Assembly: GCF_001854475.1 (NCBI RefSeq)
Contig: NZ_MNAN01000032.1
Coordinates: 360,118 to 424,117, forward strand
Direction of reading: 5' to 3'
From: Pseudoalteromonas byunsanensis
Lineage (GTDB): Bacteria > Pseudomonadota > Gammaproteobacteria > Enterobacterales > Alteromonadaceae
Length of the DNA stretch: 64,000 nucleotides
Positions within the stretch are counted from its first letter, which is position 1; every line of letters begins with the position of its first letter. Of this stretch, positions 20,809-29,531 are shown piece by piece. The notes below the pieces were generated by a model. That model was given only the letters and a program-made list of their open reading frames with translations. It was not told the DNA's origin and did not search any database. The translations under genes and the position numbers were made by a program.

Positions 20809-21181
20809 CCTTTCCCCCAAATTAAAACCACCCGTAAAACCTACCAATTATGCCATAGGATCATGATTCTATGACAATCTAATTGCATGCAAACAGCCGT
20901 AGAGTAAAATTTCTTAGCCTAACACTATGTGAACGAAGTAAGGTTTGCTACAATGCGCTCCATTAATCGCAACAGCCGAGGAATTTCTTTGGCATTGATG
21001 TGATTCAATGGTCTGAGAGTGCTTGATAGAGAGCTTTTTGCTTGCTGTTTTGCAAGGTCAGGCCACCAATGTGAAAGAAACAAAGGCCGCAGTTGTCAAA
21101 ATTTATTGACTTTTGCGATTAAAACAGGCATATTCCTCGGCCTTTAAATTAAGCTTATTTTAAGATTGTTAGGAGCAAACC
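20809..21181. promoter_or_regulatory. murJ-rpsT divergent intergenic region with folded rpsT leader
   Basis: Gene-free stretch between murJ and rpsT. An extended -10 (TGCTACAAT, 20946-20954) could start a long rpsT leader. A nearer promoter has TTGACT at 21106-21111 and CATATT at 21129-21134 with a 17-bp spacer. Nested inverted repeats are seen: GCCGAGGAAT (20975-20984) with ATTCCTCGGC (21132-21141), and TTTCTTT/CATTG (20984-20997) with CAATG/AAAGAAA (21067-21080). AAAGGCC at 21082-21088 could pair instead with GGCCTTT at 21139-21145. A GGAG ribosome site lies at 21172-21175. Confidence 0.5.
21106..21134 (+). promoter_or_regulatory. Predicted sigma70 promoter of rpsT
   Basis: TTGACT (-35, 21106-21111) and CATATT (-10, 21129-21134) are separated by 17 bases, about 50 bases upstream of the rpsT start. 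The spacing is ideal and the -35 matches five of six consensus positions. The -10 box is weaker. A second possible promoter is the extended -10 TGCTACAAT at 20946-20954. Confidence 0.6.
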
Positions 21182-21442
21182 TTGGCTAACATCAAGTCTG
21201 CAAAAAAACGCGCTATTACTAGCGAAAAACGCCGCCAGCACAACGCAAGCCGTCGTTCAATGATGCGCACTTACTTCAAAAAAGTAGTAGCTGCTATTGA
21301 AGCTGGTGACAAAGAAGCTGCAACTCAAGCATTTGCTGTTGCAACACCTATCCTAGACCGTTACGCAACTAAGGGTCTAATCCACAAAAACAAAGCTGCT
21401 CGTCATAAGAGCCGTTTAGCTGCTAAAATCAAAGCACTATAA
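21182..21442 (+). CDS. rpsT: 30S ribosomal protein S20
   Basis: Primary 16S rRNA-binding protein of the small subunit, 86 residues, rich in Lys and Arg. The sequence [20 protein letters not shown] is the standard S20 N-terminus. The start codon is TTG at 21182, preceded by AGGAG; E. coli rpsT also uses a UUG start, which is linked there to autoregulation by S20. The gene is followed by a strong terminator and preceded by a leader with potential structure. Confidence 0.98.
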   Translation: MANIKSAKKRAITSEKRRQHNASRRSMMRTYFKKVVAAIEAGDKEAATQAFAVATPILDRYATKGLIHKNKAARHKSRLAAKIKAL

Positions 21443-21455
21443 TTTGTTTTTGATT

Positions 21456-21483
21456 AAAAAAACCGACGAAAGTCGGTTTTTTT
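21456..21483 (+). terminator. Intrinsic terminator of rpsT
   Basis: Stem AACCGAC/GTCGGTT with GAAA tetraloop, flanked by an A-run and followed by seven T residues, 14 bases after the rpsT stop. It would also work on the opposite strand for the convergent receiver gene that ends at 21507. Confidence 0.92.
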
Positions 21484-21506
21484 ATGTCTAAAATACACTC
21501 CATGGC

Positions 21507-21890
21507 CTAACTTATCTCTAACTCCGGATAGAATTTTTTCAACATTGCTGCAATCTTCTTTGGTGAAAACGGTTTTACCACAAATCCCTTAGCACCTAAT
21601 TCAATTGCATCTTTTACATTTTCTACCGTTGAATGAGCTGACACCATTACTACATTAAGATCTGGATTGATGTCATTAAGCTGTGCGATGATCTCTTTGC
21701 CATCTCCATCTGGTAATTCTATATCTAGAAACACGATATCAAAATGTTGCTCCTCACATGCGTTAATGCATTGTCGAACAGTTGATGCTTCTTTAACATG
21801 CTCAATTCCTAGGTGCATTAAGGTTTGGTGTAAAAAGCTACGTACCGTTCCCACATCATCGACGATTAATATTGAGATTTGCTGATCCAT
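21507..21890 (-). CDS. Stand-alone CheY-like response regulator receiver protein
   Basis: Single receiver domain of 127 residues with no output domain. Acidic residues DD at 11-12, phosphoacceptor Asp56 in VFLDIELPDGDG, the conserved Ser in VSAHST and Lys in VVKPFSPKKI are present. Such proteins act by protein-protein contact, for example as CheY or as phosphorelay links. It is convergent with rpsT and has no kinase gene beside it. The partner may be one of the orphan kinases elsewhere in the genome, including the hybrid kinases at 54-58 kb; this is only a guess. Confidence 0.9.
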   Translation of the reverse strand: MDQQISILIVDDVGTVRSFLHQTLMHLGIEHVKEASTVRQCINACEEQHFDIVFLDIELPDGDGKEIIAQLNDINPDLNVVMVSAHSTVENVKDAIELGAKGFVVKPFSPKKIAAMLKKFYPELEIS

Positions 21891-21983
21891 AATCCTTTCC
21901 CATAGGCTGCGACATAAAAATACGCTATTATTAAGATGATAGAACTATTATAGAGTGCTGCAACTAAAAGGCTACATCTAAGC

Positions 21984-22448
21984 ATGGCAAACAATTTAAA
22001 TAAGCAAAAAAAACAAAAAAAAGCTCAGCTACTTGGACAAGTAAAGGGACAGCACAAGGCCCGCATTAAAAGAACACCTCATAAAGGTAATTTGACGTTT
22101 GAAAAGTCACCTTCCGAGTCAGTGCCCCAGATTTCTCAACCAAAAGCGAGAAAAAGCCCAACAAAATGGATTGTGTTAGGGGTAATTATGCTAATCGTAC
22201 TACTCTTCCCAAAGCCCAAGCTCATAACTTATGAAAAATTAGGACTCGTTTCGCAAAGTGTTTACTGGGGAGGGCTGCCTGGCATTGACCCTGTATTATT
22301 TGACTCTCACTTGCACCCTCGCCCAGCCCTAGACAGGGATACACTGTATCTGTGTGCAGATCTTAACAATCCTGATAGCTGTCAAAAATATCAAATAATT
22401 GAGCAAAACGGTTTTATTTCAGCTTTGAAAAAACTGCTTTTAGATTAA
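21984..22448 (+). CDS. Uncharacterised single-span membrane protein
   Basis: A 154-residue protein I do not recognise. The N-terminal 60 residues are very rich in Lys, Gln and Arg, followed by one transmembrane segment (about 61-79, WIVLGVIMLIVLLF) and a soluble C-terminal part of about 75 residues with two Cys (YLCADLNNPDSCQKY) that could form a disulfide. The positive-inside rule puts the basic part in the cytoplasm and the Cys pair in the periplasm. It starts about 90 bases from the divergent receiver gene. Confidence 0.7.
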   Translation: MANNLNKQKKQKKAQLLGQVKGQHKARIKRTPHKGNLTFEKSPSESVPQISQPKARKSPTKWIVLGVIMLIVLLFPKPKLITYEKLGLVSQSVYWGGLPGIDPVLFDSHLHPRPALDRDTLYLCADLNNPDSCQKYQIIEQNGFISALKKLLLD

Positions 22449-22548
22449 AAAAACTAATCTGAAAATTACAAAAATACTCGCTTGAAGCATGGTCAAATGA
22501 TCACCATAATGGCGCTCCTTTAATCAACGACGGAAGACCAAACAGACC

Positions 22549-22788
22549 ATGCTCAACGAGTTCAACTGGCTCATTAATATTGTATTGTTAGCGCTAGGCT
22601 TAGGCGCATTTTTTATCAATCAGATCACGCTGTTGCGTGCTGCTGCTATAGCGGCTTGTAGTCTGTTGTTTCTATCGTTCAGTTTGGACTTTGTAAATAC
22701 CACGGTTGTTTCCAATCTAAGTTTGATTTTAATTAATACTTTTTATTTATTTAAAGTCTACACATTCGGGCAAATCGAACTTAGCTAG
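22549..22788 (+). CDS. Small integral membrane protein of unknown function
   Basis: A 79-residue, mostly hydrophobic protein with about three membrane segments (roughly 9-24, 27-45 and 55-72). No family is recognised. It lies between the single-span membrane protein and smrA on the same strand; spacing is about 100 bases to the first and 66 to the second, so co-transcription is possible. Start ATG at 22549 follows a weak purine stretch (GGAAGA around 22531). Confidence 0.6.
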   Translation: MLNEFNWLINIVLLALGLGAFFINQITLLRAAAIAACSLLFLSFSLDFVNTTVVSNLSLILINTFYLFKVYTFGQIELS

Positions 22789-22854
22789 TAGTCATCTACG
22801 TCTGACTAAGCTAAAATCTCAGCCATACTCTACAGTGGTTTTTACAGGTGCAGT

Positions 22855-23436
22855 ATGGCTATGACAGACGAAGAATTATTTTTAGCATCAATGGGGGATG
22901 TCACTCCATTAGCTCAATCCAATCAAGTAGAGCTTAGCCGTCTTAAGCACTCTCCTACCCTAGCACAGCTTGAGAAACGACGAGCTGCACAGCAAGAAAT
23001 AGATTTTGACGCTAATTTCCTATCCACAGAATATGTTGATTTACTCGACCCTCATGATCTTTTGCATTACAAAAAATCAGGTGTTCAAGAAGGGGTTTAT
23101 AAAAACTTACGTTTAGGTAAGTATCAAATTGACGCAACGCTGGATCTACACGGTAGAACTTTTCATGAGGCTCGAAGGGCCCTGTTTGACTTCGTTATGG
23201 ATTGTCAGCAAAGGAACATACGTGTGCAATTGATCAGGCACGGTATTGGACTCAAAAGCAAACCATTCCCAGCGATACTAAAAAGCTACGTCAACAAATG
23301 GCTGCAAGAAATGCCACAAGTATTAGCCTTTCATAGCGCGCTAAGTTGCCACGGTGGTAGCGCCGCAACTTATGTTCTACTTAAAAAAAGTGAAGAAAAG
23401 AAATTAGAAAATAGAGAGTTACACGCTAGGCGTTAG
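22855..23436 (+). CDS. smrA: Smr domain endonuclease SmrA
   Basis: A 193-residue protein matching the SmrA (YdaL) type. The N-terminus DEELFLASMGDVTPL is characteristic, and the C-terminal Smr domain has DLHGRTFHEARRAL, the motif LIRHGIG and the ending SCHGGSAATYVLLKK. Smr domains nick DNA or, in some relatives, cleave mRNA on collided ribosomes. ATG at 22855 is used, with ATG at 22861 as an alternative. Its last 11 bases overlap, tail to tail, a short gene on the other strand. Confidence 0.85.
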   Translation: MAMTDEELFLASMGDVTPLAQSNQVELSRLKHSPTLAQLEKRRAAQQEIDFDANFLSTEYVDLLDPHDLLHYKKSGVQEGVYKNLRLGKYQIDATLDLHGRTFHEARRALFDFVMDCQQRNIRVQLIRHGIGLKSKPFPAILKSYVNKWLQEMPQVLAFHSALSCHGGSAATYVLLKKSEEKKLENRELHARR

Positions 23437-23566
23437 CATGTACCACGCTTTTATCATGCTTAGGCAATTCATTAGCCTGAGCCTTGGTAAACCAAGCGGA
23501 CACCCCCAAAATGATGACAGAAAAAAGGATAATTGAGAATTTAACACCACTTTGTTTACTTTTCAT
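23426..23566 (-). CDS. Small membrane or secreted protein, 46 residues
   Basis: A short open frame. It starts with ATG at 23564-23566, preceded by a perfect AGGAGG at 23572-23577 with 5 bases between. The product begins MKSKQSGVKF, then one hydrophobic segment (about 9-24, SIILFSVIILGVSAWF) and a polar tail ending VVHANA. It could be a single-span membrane protein or an exported peptide with cleavage near AQA. The strong ribosome site is the main argument that it is real. Its 3' end overlaps the end of smrA by 11 bases. Confidence 0.6.
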   Translation of the reverse strand: MKSKQSGVKFSIILFSVIILGVSAWFTKAQANELPKHDKSVVHANA

Positions 23567-23767
23567 CTTAGCCTCCTGTTTTTATTATTTTTTATTAATC
23601 TACTGAATAATCCCTTAACGAACAAGATGTTTTTATATACAGCAACATGAACGATAAGTGAACTTTTTGTAACACATGAGGTACAAGGTTCAAATATTTC
23701 AGATTGTTAGTTAATACTTATATTTAGATGACTTAGTGATTTTTTTCAAAATTTTATACATATTTAA

Positions 23768-24688
23768 TCAATAACCTAGCTCTCTATCTACCTGATTGCA
23801 AATTCGCTCATTGTTTATCAAGGCAATATAATTTGCAGCTATTTGCTCGCAAGCGGTATCAATACTAGTTAACGCTGCACAATGAGGTGTTACTGTGATA
23901 GTTGGATGTAACCAAAACGGATGTCCTTCTTCTAAGGGCTCTTGCGCAAACACATCTAAGCACGCTCCAGCCAGTTCACCATTATCCAAAGCCCAAAGTA
24001 AGTCCGCCTCATTAATATGCTGGCCTCTGGCTACATTTATCAATACGCAATGATTGGGCAGCTGTGCAAACAAGGTGCGATTTAGTATACCTTTTGTGTG
24101 CTCGGTAAGTGGTAACAGACAGACCAGGTAATCCAATTCTGATAAAAATGCTGATAAATGTGCTTCACCCGCATAGCAACTAACGTCTGACAAGCTTTTT
24201 TGTGTCGCTGACCAACCGCTTACTTTAAAGTTATTATCAATAAGACGTTTGGCAACTACCTTACCAAGTTCTCCTAGCCCCAAAATACCGACATGTGTTC
24301 CTTGATGCGCCCGTTTAGGCTTCCAGATATGTTGTGATTGCTGAGTGAAATATTGTCGCAGTCGTAGTTTGTGAGCAAGGACATGAGTCAAAACATATTC
24401 CGCCATATCTGCGGCTAGCTGCTTATCAACAATGCGTGTAACGGCGACGTGCTCAGGCAATAATTGCATTGCAATACCGTCAACTCCCGCGCCATATGAT
24501 TGAACCACTTCTAGGTTCGGTAACTGAGACCACAGCTCATCTGGAGCCCCCCATGCTAGAACAAAACGAACTTGATGAGGCGCAGAGCAGTGCGGCCACT
24601 CATTGATTTCGATATCAGGTAACAAAGACCTTAGCTTCGCAAGTAGCTTTGTGTTATCTCTTCGTGTTACGCATACCAATAAAGACAT
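23768..24688 (-). CDS. D-2-hydroxyacid dehydrogenase, GhrA-like (glyoxylate/hydroxypyruvate reductase)
   Basis: NAD(P)H-dependent cytosolic reductase of 306 residues. The Rossmann motif GILGLGELGKVVAKRL is followed by the conserved Arg in INVARGQHIN, the Glu in FAQEPLEEGHPFW and the catalytic His in VTPHCAA, a complete Arg-Glu-His set. The QEPL-GHPFW stretch is typical of the GhrA branch, which reduces glyoxylate and hydroxypyruvate. Substrate is inferred from family only. It is a single gene, divergent from the downstream olsF-like gene. Confidence 0.85.
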   Translation of the reverse strand: MSLLVCVTRRDNTKLLAKLRSLLPDIEINEWPHCSAPHQVRFVLAWGAPDELWSQLPNLEVVQSYGAGVDGIAMQLLPEHVAVTRIVDKQLAADMAEYVLTHVLAHKLRLRQYFTQQSQHIWKPKRAHQGTHVGILGLGELGKVVAKRLIDNNFKVSGWSATQKSLSDVSCYAGEAHLSAFLSELDYLVCLLPLTEHTKGILNRTLFAQLPNHCVLINVARGQHINEADLLWALDNGELAGACLDVFAQEPLEEGHPFWLHPTITVTPHCAALTSIDTACEQIAANYIALINNERICNQVDRELGY

Positions 24689-24863
24689 TCTTCACCTCAT
24701 CACAATATAGTGTCGCCATGCTAACCAATTCGATGTAAAAAACCCAGCACCACTTTATATTACGCTGCCATCAAGTAATGTCATACAACTGCCAGATATT
24801 TGCAACATGGCTGTCACGAGAGATTCCTAATCTAGTGCTAATCGTATCCGATAGGACAGTCAT

Positions 24864-26570
24864 ATGATCAGTGTCGATAAAGTGATCGAAGCTAATTTGC
24901 CACAGTTAGAACAGTCTCCAAAAGTCAAAGGACTAGTCAAAAAAGGTTTAGGCTATTTATTGCATGAGCAAGAATTTGTTGCGTTTGCTGACACCTACCC
25001 ACATCTACAAGGCATAGAATTTGTCGAGCAAGTACTTGATGAGCTAGACTTTGATGCACGCTATAAACCAAAACAAATCGAGCATATTCCCAGTGAGGGA
25101 GGTTTGGTGATCGTTGCCAATCATCCAATAGGCTCACTGGATGCATTGGCTTTAATCCGCGTGATCACAAAAGTTCGTCCAGATTTAAAAGTTGTGGCGA
25201 ATAGAATGTTGATGTCAATCACCCCAATGCATTCGCTGCTGTTGCCCGTAGACAACCTATCTGGCACCAGCCAAAAGCAAGAGCTAGCCAACATTCAAGA
25301 GCACCTTAAACAAGAAGGTGCTTTACTGATATTTCCGGCCGGCGAAGTATCTCGTCTAAGCCCAACTGGGATAAAGGATTGTAAGTGGAACTCTGGCTTT
25401 TTGAGAATGGCCAAAAAAGCAAACTGCCCCATTTTACCTGTCTATATCAAGGCAAAAAACAGTCCGTTGTTTTATGGTACTTCAATGATTTATAAACCTT
25501 TGGCAAGTTTGCTGTTAGTCAAAGAGATGTTTAAGCAACGACAAAAGTCACTGGAGTTCGAAATCGGAGCATCAATTCCTCCTGAGTCATATTTAATTGA
25601 GAACCTAAAGGACAAAGAAATTGTTGGCCTTATCCGCAAACAGTTATACCGCCTTAGTAGCAAAAAAACGCTACCATTAAAGACTCGAACACCGATCGCC
25701 GTTTCTGAATGTCGAAAAGAGCTAAAGAAAGCACTCGAAACTTGCGAACTTCTCGGCCAAACGCACGACGGTATGCAAATTTACCTCTATCAATACCAAG
25801 GTAGCTCAGTCATATTCAGAGAACTTGGCAGATTAAGAGAAATCGCCTTTCGCGCTGTTGGAGAAGGCAGTGGTAAACGCCGCGATATAGATAAGTATGA
25901 CATGCACTATCAGCACTTAGTACTTTGGGACCCTAGTCAATTGGAGTTGGTCGGTGCATATCGCCTTGCAAGCGCAAAACAGGTACTCAAAGACTATGGC
26001 CAGCAAGGCCTGTACACTGACAGTCTATTCAACTACAGCGATAAAATGCAGCCATATTTTCAACACGGTCTGGAACTTGGCCGCAGTTTTGTACAACCCA
26101 AGTATTGGGGAAGAAAAAGCCTAGATTATCTTTGGTACGGCATTGGTGCATTTATTAAACGCTACCCAGAACACCGCTACTTGTTCGGCGCGGTAAGTTT
26201 ATCAAACAGTTTGCCCGACGAAGCAAAAGCCATGTTGGTTTATCATTATTCACATTACTTCTCATCGTTACCAAGTCACGCCGAACCAAAAAACGAATAC
26301 AAACTAACTAGCCAACAAATTAGTCAGTATCAAGAGCTATTTGATGGCGAAGACATGAAGGAAGATTTTGCTGAACTAAAACATGTATTAGCTAATATGG
26401 GAGCTCAAGTTCCAACTCTATTTAAGCAGTACACGGAGCTTTGCGAAAACGATGGCGCTAACTTTTTATGCTTTAGCATCGACCCTGATTTTAATAACTG
26501 TATTGATGGTTTAGTCCTAGTTGATTTAACTAAAATCAAACCTCAAAAAGCAAAACGCTACCTAGGATAA
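24864..26570 (+). CDS. olsF: Bifunctional ornithine lipid synthase, OlsF type (PlsC-like plus OlsB-like GNAT)
   Basis: A 568-residue two-domain protein. The N-terminal half is a lysophospholipid-type acyltransferase: NHPIGSLD at 86-93 carries His and Asp (with one residue more between them than in classical HX4D enzymes) and FPAGEVSR is the third motif. The C-terminal half is a GNAT-like N-acyltransferase of the OlsB class (REIAFRAVGEGSGKR, LELGRSFVQPKYWGRKSLDY). OlsF proteins carry out both steps from ornithine to ornithine lipid, a phosphorus-free membrane lipid. The product may differ (other amino-acid lipids). No neighbouring lipid genes; a hairpin lies downstream. Confidence 0.85.
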   Translation: MISVDKVIEANLPQLEQSPKVKGLVKKGLGYLLHEQEFVAFADTYPHLQGIEFVEQVLDELDFDARYKPKQIEHIPSEGGLVIVANHPIGSLDALALIRVITKVRPDLKVVANRMLMSITPMHSLLLPVDNLSGTSQKQELANIQEHLKQEGALLIFPAGEVSRLSPTGIKDCKWNSGFLRMAKKANCPILPVYIKAKNSPLFYGTSMIYKPLASLLLVKEMFKQRQKSLEFEIGASIPPESYLIENLKDKEIVGLIRKQLYRLSSKKTLPLKTRTPIAVSECRKELKKALETCELLGQTHDGMQIYLYQYQGSSVIFRELGRLREIAFRAVGEGSGKRRDIDKYDMHYQHLVLWDPSQLELVGAYRLASAKQVLKDYGQQGLYTDSLFNYSDKMQPYFQHGLELGRSFVQPKYWGRKSLDYLWYGIGAFIKRYPEHRYLFGAVSLSNSLPDEAKAMLVYHYSHYFSSLPSHAEPKNEYKLTSQQISQYQELFDGEDMKEDFAELKHVLANMGAQVPTLFKQYTELCENDGANFLCFSIDPDFNNCIDGLVLVDLTKIKPQKAKRYLG

Positions 26571-26577
26571 GGATGTT

Positions 26578-26614
26578 CAGCGGCGTGTATACCATACTTA
26601 ATACACGCCTGCTG
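26578..26614. terminator. Long hairpin after olsF
   Basis: GGCGTGTAT (26582-26590) and ATACACGCC (26601-26609) form a perfect 9-bp stem with a 10-base loop, extended by CAGC/GCTG through a one-base bulge. No T-tract follows, so a classical intrinsic terminator is unlikely. It may stabilise the 3' end, or be one copy of a dispersed palindromic repeat. Confidence 0.4.
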
Positions 26615-26680
26615 CATCTTCGTTATCACGCAAAACCATAGTACACTTTGATTTATGTATGATTTAAAAGTTGCTCAGCC

Positions 26681-27163
26681 ATGGTTAAGTTTTTGGCACA
26701 GTGTATTGTTGTGGTGTGCGTATTTTTGCTTATCACCGCATATCAAGAAAAAGACATGCTCAGTGAAGACGGTGCTCAACAAGCCCCTTATTTCTCTCTT
26801 GCAACTATCACGGACGATCAACGCATAGACCTAGCATCGCTACAGGGACAAAAAACCATACTGTATTTTTTTGCGCCTTGGTGCCATGTTTGCAAACTCA
26901 GTATGCCAAATTTGAACAACGTATATAAACAGCAAAATATTAATGTTGTTGCTATTGCTCTAGATTATGAAAATAAAGAACAAGTTCAACACTTTACTGA
27001 TGAGCTTGAATTATCAATGCCAGTACTTTTAGGTAATCACAATATCAGGGCCAACTACAAAGTAAGTGCCTATCCAAGCTATTATGTACTCGATGAAAAA
27101 AGTAACATCATCGAGCGCTCCACTGGCTACTCAAGCGAATTAGGTTTGCGCATGAGAATGTAA
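26681..27163 (+). CDS. TlpA/ResA-like thioredoxin-fold protein
   Basis: A 160-residue periplasm-facing thiol-disulfide protein. An N-terminal hydrophobic anchor or signal (about 3-20) precedes a thioredoxin fold with the redox motif FFAPWCHVCKLSMP (CHVC) and the cis-Pro region SAYPSYYV. The family reduces cysteines in exported proteins or cytochrome c apoproteins. It has no haem-lyase genes nearby. A TonB-dependent receptor gene starts about 110 bases downstream in the same direction; no shared function is evident. Confidence 0.85.
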   Translation: MVKFLAQCIVVVCVFLLITAYQEKDMLSEDGAQQAPYFSLATITDDQRIDLASLQGQKTILYFFAPWCHVCKLSMPNLNNVYKQQNINVVAIALDYENKEQVQHFTDELELSMPVLLGNHNIRANYKVSAYPSYYVLDEKSNIIERSTGYSSELGLRMRM

Positions 27164-27271
27164 ATTTATGTGGTAAAGGCCAACAATTCATTACGTAAAC
27201 CTAAAAGTCTTAAACATTACATATAGATACACTGTCTCCTGTCATTAAGGACTAATTTCAGGAAACGAATC

Positions 27272-29347
27272 ATGCTCAATCTCGCTCAAAGGTTAACTTT
27301 TCAACTTAGCCCCATCATGTTGTGTTTAACTATAAATGCACAAGCTCAAGACGCGCCTAAAGAAATGGAACATATAGAAGTACACTATAAGCGCAGCAGT
27401 ATTACCAGCACCATCACAGAAAACACCGAGAAGCTGGTCGAAATGCCAGGAGCTATGGGTGACCCACTGCGGGCCGTCTATGCTTTACCTGGTGTTGTTG
27501 CCGCTGGAGGCTCTATGGGTGAACCTGCGGTTAGAGGTTCATCTCCAAGTGATAATATTTTCGAAGTCGATTTTATGCCCGCAGGCTACATCTTTCATGA
27601 CTTTGGTAGTTCCATTTTCAACCGTCATATCATCCAAGATTTTCAGTTATATTCGGCAGGCTACGGCGCGGCATATAGCAATGCGACCGGTGCCGTGTTT
27701 GATGTCAATTTGCGTAACCCTAAGTATCAACCGCTGACAACCACTCTAGATTTCACTATGTTCAACGCGGGTATATTTTTAGAGGGTCAAACTACTGAAA
27801 ACACTGCATTCTATGTTTCTGCTCGCAAAAGTACATTGCCCTTGTTTTTCTCAGCAGGCGAAGAGTTGGAAGATGATGAGGGCAACCCTAATGGCGTAGT
27901 AATTAATGATGCTCCTGATGATCACGACTATCAAGGAAAGTGGCTATGGGACATAGATAACAACAACACCCTAACCTTTAATTTTACAGGCGCTGAAGAT
28001 TCGGCTGCCGCCGGATTCAATGAACGCGCAGATCTTGCCAAAAAAACCCCCGAGTTTCAGGGCGACGCAAGGTTTATTCGTGAATTTAACAGTCAAAGCC
28101 TGCTTTGGGATCACTACCATAAAGACTTTCACCTAAGAGTGGGTGTCGGTGCGCTCGATCATTCAGGTCGCCTTGAGTATGGTAAACAAACTACCCTCAG
28201 TGCAGGTTATTTTGAGCAGGAGAGTGAGCAGCAATATAGCTACAAAGCACAGCTTAATTATCGCATTAATCAAAAGCATAGACTCATTACCGATTTCGCT
28301 TATTTTGACAATGAAACCACCTATAGCTACGACACATTCCAATACCTATGTACTGAACTTGACCCTGATTGCGACCTAAAAAAAGGCAGCCCTATTCAAG
28401 GGAATCAGCAAGTTGACATCGATTCTGCATTTATTGGCTTTACCCATGTGTGGCAGCTATCAGACAAGTTGCACTCAGAGCTTGGTATTCAACTACAGCA
28501 TAATGACTACACCAAAGAGCACTTCACTATGCCTCGCTTGGCGTTAAATTATTATGTCACTGATGACAGCACTATCACCGCCAAATTCGGGCGATACAAT
28601 CGTATGCAGGATATTGACTACATCATTCCAAAAGTGGGTAACCCAGCACTAAAATCTCAAACATCCAATCACTTTACGCTGGGGTTTGAGCAACAGCTTC
28701 AGAACGAGTGGTCTTGGTCTATTGAGGGTTATTATAAAACTATGGATAACCTGCCGCTGGCGATTGAACCAAACGCGCCTGATGCACATATGCTCTATAG
28801 TAATCAGGTTGAGGGAAAAGCTTATGGTGTCGACTTGTTACTAAGCAAAAATAAGACTGACAACTGGTATGGCTGGGTAGCCCTTAGCTATGCCAAGAGT
28901 GAACGCACAGACACAAGACACCAGGTTACCCAAGATTATTTTGCCGACACACCTTTGGTGTTTAATGCGGTTTTCCACTATGAGATCAATGAACTATGGG
29001 AAGGAGGTTTCAACTTTACTGCTCGCAGTGGACAAGCCTATACCCCTATTGTTGGTGTACGAGAAAACCCAGGCTACGAGAACCACTTCTTACCCATTTA
29101 TGGTGAACCTTTCTCAGAGCGTCATGACCTGTACCATAGGCTAGACATACGTTTTGAGAGAAAAACCCAATTATTCGGACTCAACGGCAAGCTTATCCTT
29201 GAATTAATGAATGCCTATGGACAAAAAAATGTGAGCTATATCGACCTAGACTATAAAAAAATGAACACTGTCGATGACTTACATATAAAAGAGGAAGAAG
29301 ACGACTTCGAAATGCGTCCTTCTATTGGTTTCAGTGTCACCTTCTAA
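27272..29347 (+). CDS. TonB-dependent outer membrane receptor
   Basis: A 691-residue outer-membrane transporter. A signal peptide (about 1-26, ending AQA) is followed by a plug domain with AVYALPGVVAAGGSMGEPAVRG and SAGYGAAYSNATGAVFDV, then a 22-strand barrel ending in aromatic Phe (GFSVTF). The first residues of the mature protein, EMEHIEVHYKR, look like a TonB box region. No extra N-terminal signalling domain exists. The ligand cannot be told from sequence. Gene is monocistronic apart from the TlpA-like gene upstream. Confidence 0.9.
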   Translation: MLNLAQRLTFQLSPIMLCLTINAQAQDAPKEMEHIEVHYKRSSITSTITENTEKLVEMPGAMGDPLRAVYALPGVVAAGGSMGEPAVRGSSPSDNIFEVDFMPAGYIFHDFGSSIFNRHIIQDFQLYSAGYGAAYSNATGAVFDVNLRNPKYQPLTTTLDFTMFNAGIFLEGQTTENTAFYVSARKSTLPLFFSAGEELEDDEGNPNGVVINDAPDDHDYQGKWLWDIDNNNTLTFNFTGAEDSAAAGFNERADLAKKTPEFQGDARFIREFNSQSLLWDHYHKDFHLRVGVGALDHSGRLEYGKQTTLSAGYFEQESEQQYSYKAQLNYRINQKHRLITDFAYFDNETTYSYDTFQYLCTELDPDCDLKKGSPIQGNQQVDIDSAFIGFTHVWQLSDKLHSELGIQLQHNDYTKEHFTMPRLALNYYVTDDSTITAKFGRYNRMQDIDYIIPKVGNPALKSQTSNHFTLGFEQQLQNEWSWSIEGYYKTMDNLPLAIEPNAPDAHMLYSNQVEGKAYGVDLLLSKNKTDNWYGWVALSYAKSERTDTRHQVTQDYFADTPLVFNAVFHYEINELWEGGFNFTARSGQAYTPIVGVRENPGYENHFLPIYGEPFSERHDLYHRLDIRFERKTQLFGLNGKLILELMNAYGQKNVSYIDLDYKKMNTVDDLHIKEEEDDFEMRPSIGFSVTF

Positions 29348-29531
29348 GGAAACTTTGGGTGCCTCTAAGGGCTTGCGTTTAACAGCCAAGTCCTTATTTC
29401 AATACAGCGATGATTGCCCACGCCCTTTCTCTAAGGGTAACTGACAATGCCCGCATAGCTCCTTGCAAAAGGCTTGTGTTTTATTCCCTAGCCCTGCATG
29501 ATCTCAGCGTTATTTGAATTTAGGAGCTATC

